In this document: positions 9,119 through 18,307 of the stretch, piece by piece
How positions within the stretch are numbered: position 1 is the first letter of the stretch
How the letters are laid out: each line of letters begins with the position of its first letter
NCBI RefSeq assembly: GCF_005876855.1
Contig: NZ_QLAE01000028.1
Span: forward strand, 1-64,000
DNA from: Stutzerimonas nosocomialis
GTDB lineage: Bacteria; Pseudomonadota; Gammaproteobacteria; Pseudomonadales; Pseudomonadaceae
Reading direction: 5' to 3'
DNA length: 64,000 nt
Notes under the pieces: generated by a model
What the model was told of the DNA's origin: nothing
What the model saw: only the letters and a program-made list of their open reading frames with translations
Databases searched by the model: none
Translations under genes and position numbers: made by a program

Positions 9119-9784
9119 ATGAAACCATTGATCACCCTGCTGGGCGCGCTGTTGTTGGGCGGTTGCCAGGCGACCGATCCACTGTCAGGCGAAAAAGATC
9201 CAAAAGACTCTCAGTGGAGCCTCGAATTTACCGCCCCTATCTATATGACCGGCTGGGTCGAGGCCAGCCTGGTGGAAGACATCAGAGGCCGGCTTCTTGA
9301 CCATGGCAGCGGAGGTGTCATTGGCACCGGCAGTGTGGATTACGGCACTGCGAGCGAACTGGCTCGGGGATGGCCAAGAGCTCTGGGAGGCGGCTTTCGC
9401 GGGGTCATAGGTGCAGACCTGCCCAAACGCGTTTTCGTACGCTGGCAGTCCGTGGTCGAGCCCCAGACTTATCGCGCCTGGGTGGACATACCCCAAGAAG
9501 CCCGGCAGATCATGCACAACTCCACTCATCGGCGTTGCCCGGAAACACCCGAGCGCACCGCACTTTATACGGCTGTGCTTCATCTCGGCCTGGCCCCTGG
9601 CGGCACGGTGCAGGTATGGGCACGGGACGAGTGCAACAACCCGGTGAAAGTGGCCCGCGCGCAGGCTGAAGTCGAGCCTTTGGGGCCTTCCCAGGGACTG
9701 ACGGACGGCCGCTATGCCTACCCCATCAGCGAGAACTCCAAACGCTATATCGAGAAATACGGCATCCCGTATGGGAGCTGGTAA
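9119..9784 (+). CDS. DUF2931-type lipoprotein, likely immunity protein (copy 2)
   Basis: A 221-residue paralog of the preceding gene with the same lipoprotein signal (lipobox LGGC) and the same C-terminus (KYGIPYGSW). Differences cluster just after the signal (SGEKDPKDSQ replaces SRRHEPW) and around residues 135-150 (NSTHRRCPETPERTALYTAV). The start ATG at 9119 sits behind a copied fragment of the effector's 3' end. Two diverging immunity copies may widen protection against related lipases. An alternative is simple gene-dosage duplication. Confidence 0.7.
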   Translation: MKPLITLLGALLLGGCQATDPLSGEKDPKDSQWSLEFTAPIYMTGWVEASLVEDIRGRLLDHGSGGVIGTGSVDYGTASELARGWPRALGGGFRGVIGADLPKRVFVRWQSVVEPQTYRAWVDIPQEARQIMHNSTHRRCPETPERTALYTAVLHLGLAPGGTVQVWARDECNNPVKVARAQAEVEPLGPSQGLTDGRYAYPISENSKRYIEKYGIPYGSW

Positions 9785-9854
9785 CGGTTCCCTGGTCCTC
9801 CCCCTTGGCGCGACGCGCCGACCGCCCGTCGCCACTCACCGAAACGCCTGACGC

Positions 9855-9873
9855 CCGTCATAAACCTGCCACC
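9855..9873 (+). promoter_or_regulatory. Pho-box-like site upstream of the 5'-nucleotidase gene
   Basis: CCGTCATAAACCTGCCACC matches the PhoB box model CTGTCATAAATCTGTCATA at 14 of 19 positions, with both direct-repeat halves recognisable. It ends 46 bases before the ATG, and a possible -10 (TAGTGT) lies about 10 bases downstream, as in PhoB-activated promoters. Induction in phosphate starvation would suit the enzyme. Confidence 0.45.
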
Positions 9874-9919
9874 TGTGCTTCCTAGTGTCGGTTTACCACC
9901 GCACCCGAGGAACACCGCT

Positions 9920-11722
9920 ATGCGTATGCGCATCCTGGACTGGCTGTTCGCTGCAAGCCTGGTCGGCCTCGCCGGCCCAACGCTGGCGCAGGCCGAGCAC
10001 GGCTCGATCGAGCAGGACTACCGTGACGAGCGGCTCGAAGGCCTGGAGGCCCGGCGACAGGCAGGCGAGCGCCGCAGCTGGCGCACACCGGACTGGCGGC
10101 CCGAACCGGTGGTATCGCTGAACATCCTCGGGATCAACGACTTTCATGGTCAGCTGTCCCCGCGCGCCGTGTCCGGCCGGCCGGCGGGTGGCGCGGCGGT
10201 GCTGGCGTCCTATCTCAGGGCGGCGAGCCGTGAACACACCCTCATCGTGCATGACGGCGATCAGGTGGGCGCCTCGCCGCCCAACTCGGCGCTGCTGCGG
10301 GACGAGCCCTCGATCAGCTTTCTCAACCTGCTGGCCAACCCCCACTGCCGCCCCTTCGGCAGGCAATACCAGATGCCGCGCGACGTTCAGCCCTTCGCTC
10401 AACAGCGCTGCAACCTGGTCGGCACCCTCGGCAACCATGAATTCGATTACGGCCGGACGGAGCTGCTGCGCCAGCTCACCGGCGGCAACCACGCCGACGG
10501 CCCCTTCCTCGAAGACCCCTGGCAGGGCGCACGCTTCCCCCATGTGTCGAGCAACGTGCTCGACGCCGCGTCCGGCGAGCCGCTGCTACCGCCCTACTCG
10601 GTCCACTATGCCGACGGCGTGCGCGTCGGCGTGATCGGTGCCGTGCTCAAGGAAACCCCGACCATCGTCTCGCCCAGCGGGGTGGCGGGGCTGCGCTTCG
10701 TCGACGAGGCCGAGGCGATCAATGCATCGGTGGCGCAGTTGCGACGCCACGGGATACGCACCATCGTCGTCGCCCTGCACCAAGGCGGCCAGCAGACCAG
10801 CTACGACGGGCCCACCCATCCCCAGGCGGACAGGCTCGAAGGCCCGGTGGTCGATATCGTCGAACGGCTGGACGACGAGGTCGACGTGGTCATCTCCGGG
10901 CACGCCCATGGCTTCACCAATGCCTTGATACCCAACGCCAACGGCAAGCCGATCCTCGTCACCCAGGCGTTTTCGGCCGGCACGGCCTATGCCGACATTG
11001 AGCTGGTGGTCAGCCGCCGTACGCGCGACGTGATCGAGAAATCGGCCGCCATCGTCACCACCTGGGCCGACCAGGGGCCGGGCCTGACTCCGGACCCCGA
11101 GGTCGCCGCCCTGGTGGCGCAGGCCGATGCGCGGGTCGAGCCGCTGGTCGCTCGGGTGGTGGGCATCGCCCTGGGCGACATCACCCGTACCGAGACGCCC
11201 GCCGGCGAATCCGCGCTGGGCAACCTGATCGCCGACGCCCAGCGCGTGGCCACCGATGCGCAGATCAGCTTCATGAACCCGGGCGGCATCCGCACCGACC
11301 TGCCCGGCGGCGAGGTCTCCTGGGGCGCGCTGTTCGCCGTCCAGCCCTTTGCCAACGACCTGGTCTCCATGGACCTGACCGGCGCGCAGATCAAGACCTT
11401 GCTGGAACAGCAGTGGAGCGATGGCGCCACGCGGCTGCTCAAGCCCTCCGGCATCCGCTACAGCTGGTCGGCGAGCCGCCCGCTGGGCAATCGCGTGATC
11501 GAGATGCGCGACGCGGCCGGTGCGCCCATCGACCCGGCCGCGACCTACCGGGTGACGGTCAATTCGTTCCTCGCCAGTGGCGGCGACAACTTCACCCTGC
11601 TGACCGAAGGCACCAACCGCGTCGTCGGCCCGGTGGACCTGGATGCGCTGGTCGATTACATCGAGTCGCTGGCGCAGCCGTTCACCGCGACCGTCGAAGG
11701 GCGGATTCAGCGGACCGACTGA
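9920..11722 (+). CDS. periplasmic 5'-nucleotidase / metallophosphoesterase (UshA-like)
   Basis: A 600-residue secreted protein with signal MRMRILDWLFAASLVGLAG ending near LAQA. It has the dimetal phosphoesterase motifs in order: NDFHG (Asp74, His76), HDGDQVG (about 111-117), GNHEFD (171-176) and GHAHG. A C-terminal 5'-nucleotidase domain follows, with NPGGIRTDL and a substrate-binding stretch VNSFLASGGDNFT. It should hydrolyse nucleotides in the periplasm to nucleoside and phosphate. The ATG at 9920 has a GAGG ribosome-binding site 9 bases upstream. The Pho-box-like site suggests a phosphate-scavenging role. Confidence 0.87.
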   Translation: MRMRILDWLFAASLVGLAGPTLAQAEHGSIEQDYRDERLEGLEARRQAGERRSWRTPDWRPEPVVSLNILGINDFHGQLSPRAVSGRPAGGAAVLASYLRAASREHTLIVHDGDQVGASPPNSALLRDEPSISFLNLLANPHCRPFGRQYQMPRDVQPFAQQRCNLVGTLGNHEFDYGRTELLRQLTGGNHADGPFLEDPWQGARFPHVSSNVLDAASGEPLLPPYSVHYADGVRVGVIGAVLKETPTIVSPSGVAGLRFVDEAEAINASVAQLRRHGIRTIVVALHQGGQQTSYDGPTHPQADRLEGPVVDIVERLDDEVDVVISGHAHGFTNALIPNANGKPILVTQAFSAGTAYADIELVVSRRTRDVIEKSAAIVTTWADQGPGLTPDPEVAALVAQADARVEPLVARVVGIALGDITRTETPAGESALGNLIADAQRVATDAQISFMNPGGIRTDLPGGEVSWGALFAVQPFANDLVSMDLTGAQIKTLLEQQWSDGATRLLKPSGIRYSWSASRPLGNRVIEMRDAAGAPIDPAATYRVTVNSFLASGGDNFTLLTEGTNRVVGPVDLDALVDYIESLAQPFTATVEGRIQRTD

Positions 11723-11774
11723 TCCACTAGGCCCGCCCCAAGACCGGCAGTGCCGCACGCCTCCGCACCTTGGC

Positions 11775-11798
11775 CCGGGGTCGGGGCGGCGACCCCGG
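11775..11798. terminator. hairpin between convergent genes
   Basis: A perfect 9-bp stem (CCGGGGTCG at 11775-11783, CGACCCCGG at 11790-11798) with a 6-base loop lies between the 5'-nucleotidase stop and the convergent small gene. There is no T-run, so it may be Rho-assisted or only a block to read-through. Confidence 0.4.
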
Positions 11799-11806
11799 CC
11801 GCAGGC

Positions 11807-12007
11807 TCAGCGCTCCTCTTCCCGCCTCGGCATGGGAATCGCGACGCTGCTTTCCACACTGCCGGCCGTGGCGTCACCTTCCTTGTAGAAGGGTTCGATT
11901 TCCTCGCGCGCCTGCAGCCAGTAGTCGACGTCACGGCCCTCGGGGCGGCCGTTTTCTTCCCAGAGCTGGTAGGCCCGTTCGCGTATGCGTTGTTCCACGT
12001 CGTTCAT
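11807..12007 (-). CDS. small DUF2934-type protein
   Basis: A 66-residue acidic, soluble protein (MNDVEQRIRERAYQLWEENG..., then DVDYWLQAREEIE) matching the short DUF2934 pattern 'IRERAY.LWE..GRPEGRD.DYWLQA'. Function unknown. A GAGGTG ribosome-binding site precedes the ATG at 12007. An in-frame ATG about 90 bases upstream would add an Arg/Lys-rich leader and seems less likely. The 170 bases from here to the next stop hold no convincing gene. Confidence 0.6.
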   Translation of the reverse strand: MNDVEQRIRERAYQLWEENGRPEGRDVDYWLQAREEIEPFYKEGDATAGSVESSVAIPMPRREEER

Positions 12008-12177
12008 GTCCGTCACCTCGCGTTGCTTGTAACGGGGCGTCAGCGCCCGCTGCGCTTGGCGTGCCAGGCAACTGGCGACCCAGATAGTCAGCAGAGACAT
12101 GCCGCGACAGATGGTTCCTGGCGGTGCCGGGCAACCGACGAACGCCCCGGCCCGATCCCGCCACGGCGGGGCCTGCC

Positions 12178-13452
12178 TCAGCGCTCGCCGACGAGCGGCA
12201 GGCAGCGCAGGTTCCTGTGGTCTTTCAGGGGGCCGTCGTAGCAGAGCCATCCGGGCTTGCCGGCGAGCACGCTGGCCGGATGGATGGCGTAGGGGTTGCC
12301 GCCCTCGGCGGCGGCGATGGCCTCTCGCTCGGTGAAGCCGGGGGCGAGGCGGGCCAGACGGTTGTAGAGCTCGATGCGCGCATCGAGGTCGTGCAGGCGG
12401 GCCAGGTAGCGCTTCATGTCGAGGCTGGCGACGTCGAGCAACACGTTGCCGACCGGGTTGCGCCAATCCCGGCTGACGGCCGGCTGCGGTTGGCGCAGCC
12501 ACTCGACGAACGCCGCCGCATCCTGCCGCGAGGCGTCGGCCACGCCGCGGTAGTTCGGCAGCGTGGCGTTGATGGTCATGTTCGGCTTGAACAGCACGCG
12601 CATGAACAACCGGCCCTGCTCGCGAATGATCTGCGGGTCGTCGCGCATGGCCGCGTAACCGTTGGCGGCCATCACGAACTCGCTGCGCATGACCACCTGC
12701 AGCGAACGCTCGGCGGGCGACAGCGGCGCCAGCGGGGCCGGCGCCTCGATCAGGTTTCGCTGGCGCAGGACGCTCAGGGTGCCGACATCGGCCGCCATCA
12801 GGTGGGCGATGACCAGCTTCTGCACCAGGGTGTCGGCTTCGGCCAGATGCCGCCGCCAACGGGTGAAATCCGCTTCGAGCAACGCCTGGGCCTGGTCGGC
12901 ATGGCCGTCGAGAATCAGCCGATAGGCCTGCAGCGCCAGCAGGCGATTGCCGGCGATCAGCACCGAGTAGCTGGGTAACGGCGACGAAGCGGTAAGCGCC
13001 GAACGCCTGAGCAGGTGCTCGAAACCGATGACCCGCTGGTAGCGTGCGAGCACCTGGGCGCCGTCCTGCAGCAGCGCGTCGACGTCGCGCCGACCGTCGA
13101 GCACCTGCTGGAGGCAATACAGCCATTCGCCACCGCAGCGTTGCTCGACCACCGACCGCGGCAGCAGCTCGACCTGTTGCGGCCGGAACGACGCGTCGAG
13201 CGCCGAACGGCTATCGAGCCACTGCCGGTACTCGGCCTGACGCGCGCGCCCCACGGCCATCGGCTCCTGCGCGGCGTCCAGCCCGAGCAGGTAAAGATAG
13301 CCCTCGCTGCTCCCGCCCTGCTGGTTGACGGCATCCATCCAGGCCACGGCCTGCGCGTCGAGCGGCTCGTCCTGCATCCAGATCACGGCGGCGCCTGTCA
13401 GCAGCGCAGCGGCGGCAGAAACGATCAGCAGGGTACGAAACTTGGCAATCAT
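12178..13452 (-). CDS. conserved hypothetical protein with N-terminal membrane anchor
   Basis: A 424-residue protein that I do not recognise. It begins with a basic N-terminus and one hydrophobic segment (about residues 5-26, FRTLLIVSAAAALLTGAAVI), giving a signal anchor or uncleaved signal, so the rest should lie in the periplasm. The remainder is helical, with two Cys pairs (RCGGEWLYC near 110; WLCYDG...LRC near the end) that could form disulphides. No catalytic motif is visible. It seems to be transcribed alone; a weak hairpin at 12157-12170 follows it. Confidence 0.6.
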   Translation of the reverse strand: MIAKFRTLLIVSAAAALLTGAAVIWMQDEPLDAQAVAWMDAVNQQGGSSEGYLYLLGLDAAQEPMAVGRARQAEYRQWLDSRSALDASFRPQQVELLPRSVVEQRCGGEWLYCLQQVLDGRRDVDALLQDGAQVLARYQRVIGFEHLLRRSALTASSPLPSYSVLIAGNRLLALQAYRLILDGHADQAQALLEADFTRWRRHLAEADTLVQKLVIAHLMAADVGTLSVLRQRNLIEAPAPLAPLSPAERSLQVVMRSEFVMAANGYAAMRDDPQIIREQGRLFMRVLFKPNMTINATLPNYRGVADASRQDAAAFVEWLRQPQPAVSRDWRNPVGNVLLDVASLDMKRYLARLHDLDARIELYNRLARLAPGFTEREAIAAAEGGNPYAIHPASVLAGKPGWLCYDGPLKDHRNLRCLPLVGER

Positions 13453-13802
13453 GGAGACGTCCGGGCCCGAAGAGCGCCGCATGATAGAGGATCGCGTCGC
13501 GTTGTGCGGTGAACGAGGCCGATACTGGCGATACGAGGCGTCCGCGGCAGCGGTCGATGCAGGCCGGACGACAACGGTGGCTAGGGGCGACGCGTTGTGG
13601 CACTGTCCGCGCCGCATGGGCCGGTGGCGGAAAAAGCCCTTCGCGCGTGACGCAACCGGCATGCCGGACACGGGTCGAACCGTTTATCGCAAACGCCCGC
13701 GGTTTTCGGGCGGCCGCCGGCGGCGTCGCTACAATGGCGACTGGCCACTTTCCATCCACTTTTCGTAGCCCTCTACCGCGGCCCCCACCGAGGAACCGAG
13801 TC
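13453..13802. other. intergenic region, no gene seen
   Basis: About 350 bases between divergently transcribed genes. Open frames here are shadows without ribosome-binding sites or recognisable protein character. A TACAAT hexamer near 13730 could be a -10 element for the MEDS-kinase pair. I see no RNA gene or repeat. Confidence 0.5.
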
Positions 13803-14441
13803 ATGAATGAGCTTTCGCTGGCAGGTACACCGATCGAGCATTTTCACGTTTGCGCGTTTTTCGACAGTCGCGAGCAGGAATACGAAGTCCTGCTTCCCTT
13901 TCTCAAGGAAGCCCTCGAGCAGGGCGAGAAGACCGTTCACATTCTCAATCCGCAAGCGCTGGACGGGCATCGCCAGCGGCTGTCCGAGGCCGGCATCGAC
14001 GCCCATGCCTGCGAAGCCTGCGGCCAGCTCGAGCTCAAGCCCTGGCAGGGCGCCTATCTGGACGAAGACGGAGCCTTCGACAAGGACCGCATGCTGCAAA
14101 ACCTGAGCGAACTCTGCGAGACGGCCGCCGCTGATGGCTACCCGCGCGTGCGCATCATGGGCAACATGGACTGGATCTTCGCCGAGAAGAACGGCGCCAA
14201 GGACCTGCTGGCGTACGAGGCGGAGGTCAATGAAGTGCTGTCGCGCAACCGCCACCCCGCCATCTGCGTCTATGACACCTCCAGGCTCAGCGGCTCGATG
14301 ATGATGGACCTGCTGCGAACCCATCCGCTTACGCTGATCAATGGCATCGTCCAGGAAAACCCCTTCTACACCCCCGCCTCGGAAATGCTCGAAGAACTGC
14401 GCACCCGCGAAAACAGGCATCACGCCACCGATGCCCACTGA
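13803..14441 (+). CDS. MEDS-domain sensory protein
   Basis: A 212-residue soluble protein made almost entirely of a MEDS (methanogen/methylotroph DcmR sensory) domain. Supporting segments are HFHVCAFFDSREQEYEVLLPFL near the start, GEKTVHILNP, then RIMGNMDW and CVYDTSRLSGSMMMDLLRTHP, and finally NPFYTPASEMLEEL. MEDS domains are thought to bind small ligands and feed histidine kinases or regulators. Its end overlaps the hybrid kinase gene by 11 bases, so the two are probably translated together and act in one pathway. Ligand unknown. Confidence 0.75.
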   Translation: MNELSLAGTPIEHFHVCAFFDSREQEYEVLLPFLKEALEQGEKTVHILNPQALDGHRQRLSEAGIDAHACEACGQLELKPWQGAYLDEDGAFDKDRMLQNLSELCETAAADGYPRVRIMGNMDWIFAEKNGAKDLLAYEAEVNEVLSRNRHPAICVYDTSRLSGSMMMDLLRTHPLTLINGIVQENPFYTPASEMLEELRTRENRHHATDAH

Positions 14442-16128
14442 CCCTCGTTCGGAGCCAGGGACGGCCGGCATCGAAACGAACACGGAGCCGGACCTTCGGG
14501 TCGGCTCCGTGGACGAGCGCAGCATTCGTGATCTGATGGGCCTGCTGGCCCTGCCCGCGATGTGGGCGGGCCGCGACGGGCAGAGCATCCTGCAGATCAC
14601 CATCGAGGCGGCCGAACGCATCGTACCCATCCGCTTCGCCATGGCCAGCATCGACCTGCTGCCGGACACCCCGAGGCACTGCGTGCTGCGCCTGGACGGC
14701 CGCAACGTCGATGAGCCCGAACGCCTGGCGTGGGAGGCCGCCGCCTCCCAATGGGAGCAGACGCGCCTGCCGGACGGACGCGTCCATCGCCTGGCGACGC
14801 CGCGGCAACCGATGCGCGTGGTGCGCCTGAGCATGGGATACGGCACCTTCGGCGGCAATATCTGGTTCGGCTCGGACCGGGAGGATTTCCCGACCACCTC
14901 CCAGCTCGCGTTTCTTCGCGCGGCCGCGTCGCTCGCCACCACCGGCGTGCAGACCGCCCGGGCCGATTTCGAGCGGGAGCAGGCCAGCCGCGCCAAGGAC
15001 GAGTTCCTCGCCATGCTCGGCCACGAACTGCGCAACCCGCTGGCGCCGATCATCACCGTGCTGGACCTGGTCAAACTGCGCAACAAGGGCCAGCCGCTGC
15101 CGCGCGAGCACGTGATCATCGAGCGCCAGGCCAAGCATCTGTCCCGCCTGCTCGACGACCTGCTCGACGTCACCCGCATCATCCGGGGCAAGGTCGAACT
15201 CAAGCGCGAACCCCTGGACCTGACCCACCTGCTCGACCGGGCCATCGAGGCCTCCGGCGCGCTCTTCCACGAACGTGGCCATACGCTGGACGCACGGCTT
15301 CCCGAGCAGGCGGTCTGGGTGTTCGGCGACCCGACGCGGCTGATGCAGGTGTTCGCCAACCTGCTGTCGAACGCGGCGAAATACACCGACCGTGGCGGCC
15401 GCATCGAAGTCACGATGGAAACCTCGGGGCAGCAGGTCTGTATCTTCGTGCGCGACAACGGCTCGGGCATCAGCCCGGCGCTCTTTCCCAAGCTGTTCAA
15501 TATCTTCGAGCAGGGCAGCGCCACCATCGATCGCGCCAAGGGCGGGCTCGGCATCGGCCTCGCGCTGGTGAAATCCTTCGTCGAGCTGCACGAGGGCTCG
15601 GTCACCGCCAGCAGCGCGGGGATCGGCTGCGGCTCGACCTTCAAGGTCACGCTGCCGCTGCTGGAGCAGCCGGCGGTCGCCCCGCCGGCCGGCGACGCGG
15701 TGCCCGGCGTACCACCCGCCGCGGTTCGCGTGCTGGTGGTGGACGACAACATCGATGCGCTGGAAAGCCTGCGCGACTACCTCGCCCATCAGGGCCACGA
15801 GGTGGCGACGGCGAGCGAATCGCTGCAGGCGCTGCATCTGGCCGAGCGCTTCCAGCCGGACGTCGCCGTGCTCGACATCGGCCTGCCGGGCATGGATGGC
15901 TACGCGCTGGCCAGGGCCCTGCGCGCGGCCTTCCCGGCGCAGCGGCTGCGCCTGGTGGCGCTGACCGGTTACGGGCAGACCAAGGATTTCCAGCGTTCCA
16001 AGCAGGCAGGCTTCGAGATCCACCTGGTCAAGCCGGTCGCCCTCGAAGCGCTCGATGCCGCGATCAACGCGGCGCCGGTGCTTCGAAGCGGGACCCCGGC
16101 CCCCTCGAGCCCCGGCCGCGACACCTGA
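14431..16128 (+). CDS. hybrid sensor histidine kinase / response regulator
   Basis: A 565-residue cytoplasmic protein without membrane segments. Residues about 30-180 look GAF-like. A HisKA domain follows with the phosphoacceptor His in FLAMLGHELRNPLAPI, then HATPase motifs NAAKYTD, DNGSGIS and GLGIGLALVKS, and a C-terminal receiver (VLVVDDNIDALE, phosphoacceptor Asp in VLDIGLPGMDG, Lys in VKPV). No output domain is present, so the signal must pass to another protein. The input is probably the MEDS protein encoded immediately upstream and overlapping. Its stop abuts the convergent trehalose-synthase stop with no bases between. Confidence 0.87.
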   Translation: MPTDPRSEPGTAGIETNTEPDLRVGSVDERSIRDLMGLLALPAMWAGRDGQSILQITIEAAERIVPIRFAMASIDLLPDTPRHCVLRLDGRNVDEPERLAWEAAASQWEQTRLPDGRVHRLATPRQPMRVVRLSMGYGTFGGNIWFGSDREDFPTTSQLAFLRAAASLATTGVQTARADFEREQASRAKDEFLAMLGHELRNPLAPIITVLDLVKLRNKGQPLPREHVIIERQAKHLSRLLDDLLDVTRIIRGKVELKREPLDLTHLLDRAIEASGALFHERGHTLDARLPEQAVWVFGDPTRLMQVFANLLSNAAKYTDRGGRIEVTMETSGQQVCIFVRDNGSGISPALFPKLFNIFEQGSATIDRAKGGLGIGLALVKSFVELHEGSVTASSAGIGCGSTFKVTLPLLEQPAVAPPAGDAVPGVPPAAVRVLVVDDNIDALESLRDYLAHQGHEVATASESLQALHLAERFQPDVAVLDIGLPGMDGYALARALRAAFPAQRLRLVALTGYGQTKDFQRSKQAGFEIHLVKPVALEALDAAINAAPVLRSGTPAPSSPGRDT

Positions 16129-18198
16129 TCAGAGCACCGATGGCGCGGCGCTCACCACCCGCAGCGCAAGGCCCTCGTAGGGGTCGAGGTTGAGCGTCAT
16201 CTCGCAGCTCTCGGTCAGGTCGCCCTCGACCCGCTCGTGGATGATGTCCACCACCGGCCCGGGCGCGACGCCGGGCAGGCAGAGGGTTTCGCTGATCGGC
16301 TCGGCACTGAAGTTGAGCGCGGTGATCTGCACGCCCTTCCCTGCCGGCAACTCGTGGACCATCACCAGCAGCCCGGGCGCCTCCACGTCCGGCACCAGGA
16401 TCTGCTTGCTCGCGGCGATGTCGTAGGCGCGGCGCACGCTGAGGATGCGCTTGAGCTGGCAGGCGAAGGAGCCGGTGTTCTGCAACTGCTCGGGCAGGCT
16501 GCCGTACAGCGAGCGGGCGCGCGGCAGGCCTTCGGCGGAGGTTTCGGCCTCCGGGGCGAGGTCGGCCAGGTCGTAGGCGCCGCGGTGTATCCAGCGGGTA
16601 TCGCCGTCGCCCATCAGGTGCTCGACCTGCTCGGGCTGGAGCGGCAGCGCGCCGACCAGGTCCCAGCCGGACAGCGCGAAGACGCCCGGCTGCATGGCGT
16701 TGAACATCACCAGCAGGATATGCAGGCGTTGGATCTGCTCGATCTCCGCCGGGCCGATGCGGTTGAGGTCGCGGATGCCCAACGCGGCGGCGATCACGCT
16801 GACCGTGGTGCAGGCCACGCCGTTGGTGACGAACTTGAGGTTGTAGGGCGCGTGTTCGCCGGTCAGGCGCTCGTACATCTCCTCGCGGATGTGCTCGCGC
16901 AGCACGCCACCCGGCAGCGTCTGGCCCTTGTAGTGGTAATGGTCGTAGGCGTGCAGCGTCCAGAAGTGCACCAGCTCTAGGGTCAGCTCGTCGTGGTTCT
17001 GCATCGCATGGATCAGCGAGGCCGGGTCGATGCCGAAGGCGTGCATTTCCTTGAGCATCAGCCGCAGGAACTCGGTGGTGCCGGTGAGCAGCGCGTGGTG
17101 ATAGGCCGGACGGGTGATGAAGTCGTAGGACAGGTCGGCCCCGCCGTGGGACATGGCGGCGATGTCGTCGACGGTGAGGTTCAGCTCCTGGAAGCTGAAG
17201 CCGCCGGCCTTGCGAATCGCCCCCGCGATCAGCTGGTTGCCGGTGACCGACAGCGGGTGGCCCTCCGACCAGGCGGTGCCTTCGGCACGCCGCTCGACGC
17301 CGAGAAAGCCGTTGGCGTCGAGCCGCAGCACCCGCGCCCCGGCGACGTCGATGGCATGCAGCGCATCGCCGATGATCAGCTGCTGGGCGGCGAAGGTCGG
17401 GTCCAGCCAGTTCAGCGAGGGCTGCCCTTCCTTGAAGTAGTGCAGGTAGACCCAGCGCCGCACCTTGCCGTCGACGCCGGTGATCTCGCCGGTGGCGCTC
17501 CAGTCGGTGTCCTTGATACCCGGCTCGAAGAAGATCACCCGCTGCAGCTGGCCGACGATGTAGTGCTTGTCTTTTAGCTGGTCGACCACCGCCGGCGCGA
17601 GGTTGACCGCATCGCGCCCGGCCGGCACCTCGGGCAGGAGCGGCCAGTCTTCCTCGCGGATCTCGACCATGTGGTAGAGGCCCGGATAGTCGCCGTAGGC
17701 CATTTCGGCCAGGCGGAAATCCGCGCCCTTGCCGGTATGGGCCGGGACGATGTCGTCGATGACGATGGCGTTGTGCGCAGCGGCCATGCGGCTGAGCTGC
17801 AGCATCTGCTCCTCGGTGCCGAGGTTGGGGTCGATCTCGAAGCTGATGCGGTCGAAATTGCCGTCGATGGTGGGCGTGAACTCCCGCCCGCGTATGCCGC
17901 CGGAGCGTTTCATCGGCCCGTTGTGGATGCCCTGCACGCCCAGCTCCGACAGCGCGCTCCACAGGCGATCGTCGCCCAGGGCCTCGAGCACGGTGCCGCC
18001 CTCGGGGGTGACGATCGCCGCCGGGTAGGCGGTGAACCAGACCGAGGCGATGGCGCTGGCGTCACGCGGCCGGGCCTGGGCGTAAGGGCGCTGCCACAGG
18101 CGGGGCTGGCCGGCATAGAGACGGGCCCGCTCGCGGGCGGCGTGCAGCATGGACTGGCTGACCAGCCAGTCGACGTAGGAGGTGTCAGGCGTGCTCAT
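16129..18198 (-). CDS. treS: GH13 trehalose synthase-like enzyme (maltose-trehalose isomerase)
   Basis: A 689-residue cytoplasmic GH13 enzyme. The catalytic residues are in place: nucleophile Asp294 in RLDANGF, acid/base Glu338 in SFQELN, and stabilising Asp403 in [10 protein letters not shown]. Size and these contexts resemble the trehalose synthase described from Pseudomonas stutzeri, which interconverts maltose and trehalose, rather than the longer maltokinase-fused TreS. Trehalose would serve as a compatible solute, in keeping with the ectoine genes elsewhere in the window. Start at 18198 with GGAAGC upstream; a longer N-terminus is possible. A different GH13 specificity cannot be excluded. 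Confidence 0.75.
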   Translation of the reverse strand: MSTPDTSYVDWLVSQSMLHAARERARLYAGQPRLWQRPYAQARPRDASAIASVWFTAYPAAIVTPEGGTVLEALGDDRLWSALSELGVQGIHNGPMKRSGGIRGREFTPTIDGNFDRISFEIDPNLGTEEQMLQLSRMAAAHNAIVIDDIVPAHTGKGADFRLAEMAYGDYPGLYHMVEIREEDWPLLPEVPAGRDAVNLAPAVVDQLKDKHYIVGQLQRVIFFEPGIKDTDWSATGEITGVDGKVRRWVYLHYFKEGQPSLNWLDPTFAAQQLIIGDALHAIDVAGARVLRLDANGFLGVERRAEGTAWSEGHPLSVTGNQLIAGAIRKAGGFSFQELNLTVDDIAAMSHGGADLSYDFITRPAYHHALLTGTTEFLRLMLKEMHAFGIDPASLIHAMQNHDELTLELVHFWTLHAYDHYHYKGQTLPGGVLREHIREEMYERLTGEHAPYNLKFVTNGVACTTVSVIAAALGIRDLNRIGPAEIEQIQRLHILLVMFNAMQPGVFALSGWDLVGALPLQPEQVEHLMGDGDTRWIHRGAYDLADLAPEAETSAEGLPRARSLYGSLPEQLQNTGSFACQLKRILSVRRAYDIAASKQILVPDVEAPGLLVMVHELPAGKGVQITALNFSAEPISETLCLPGVAPGPVVDIIHERVEGDLTESCEMTLNLDPYEGLALRVVSAAPSVL

Positions 18199-18307
18199 TC
18201 GACGTTCGCTTCCCGGTGCGTCTGAAGACGGTGTAGTCGTTTGAGTGGGACGGGTCGCCATCGTTGCATCGACCGGCGCGCGGATCGCGGACATCCCCGC
18301 GGCGCCT

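Larger units (their letters stand above)
8381..9784 (+). repeat. tandem duplication of the lipoprotein gene with a copied effector tail
   Basis: Bases 8381-8405 (GGACCCTCCTGTGATGAAAC onward) recur at 9106-9130, and similarity continues through both lipoprotein genes. In the first copy GGACCCTCCTGTGA encodes the last residues and stop of the lipase; in the second copy it is a non-coding relic just before the start codon. This fixes the origin of copy two as a duplication that began inside the effector gene. Confidence 0.85.

Noticed and set aside
13773-15752. Long antisense open frame (659 codons) opposite the MEDS and kinase genes
   Set aside because: Its product is Arg/Ser-rich low-complexity sequence, a common shadow in GC-rich DNA; the plus-strand frames carry clear domains.
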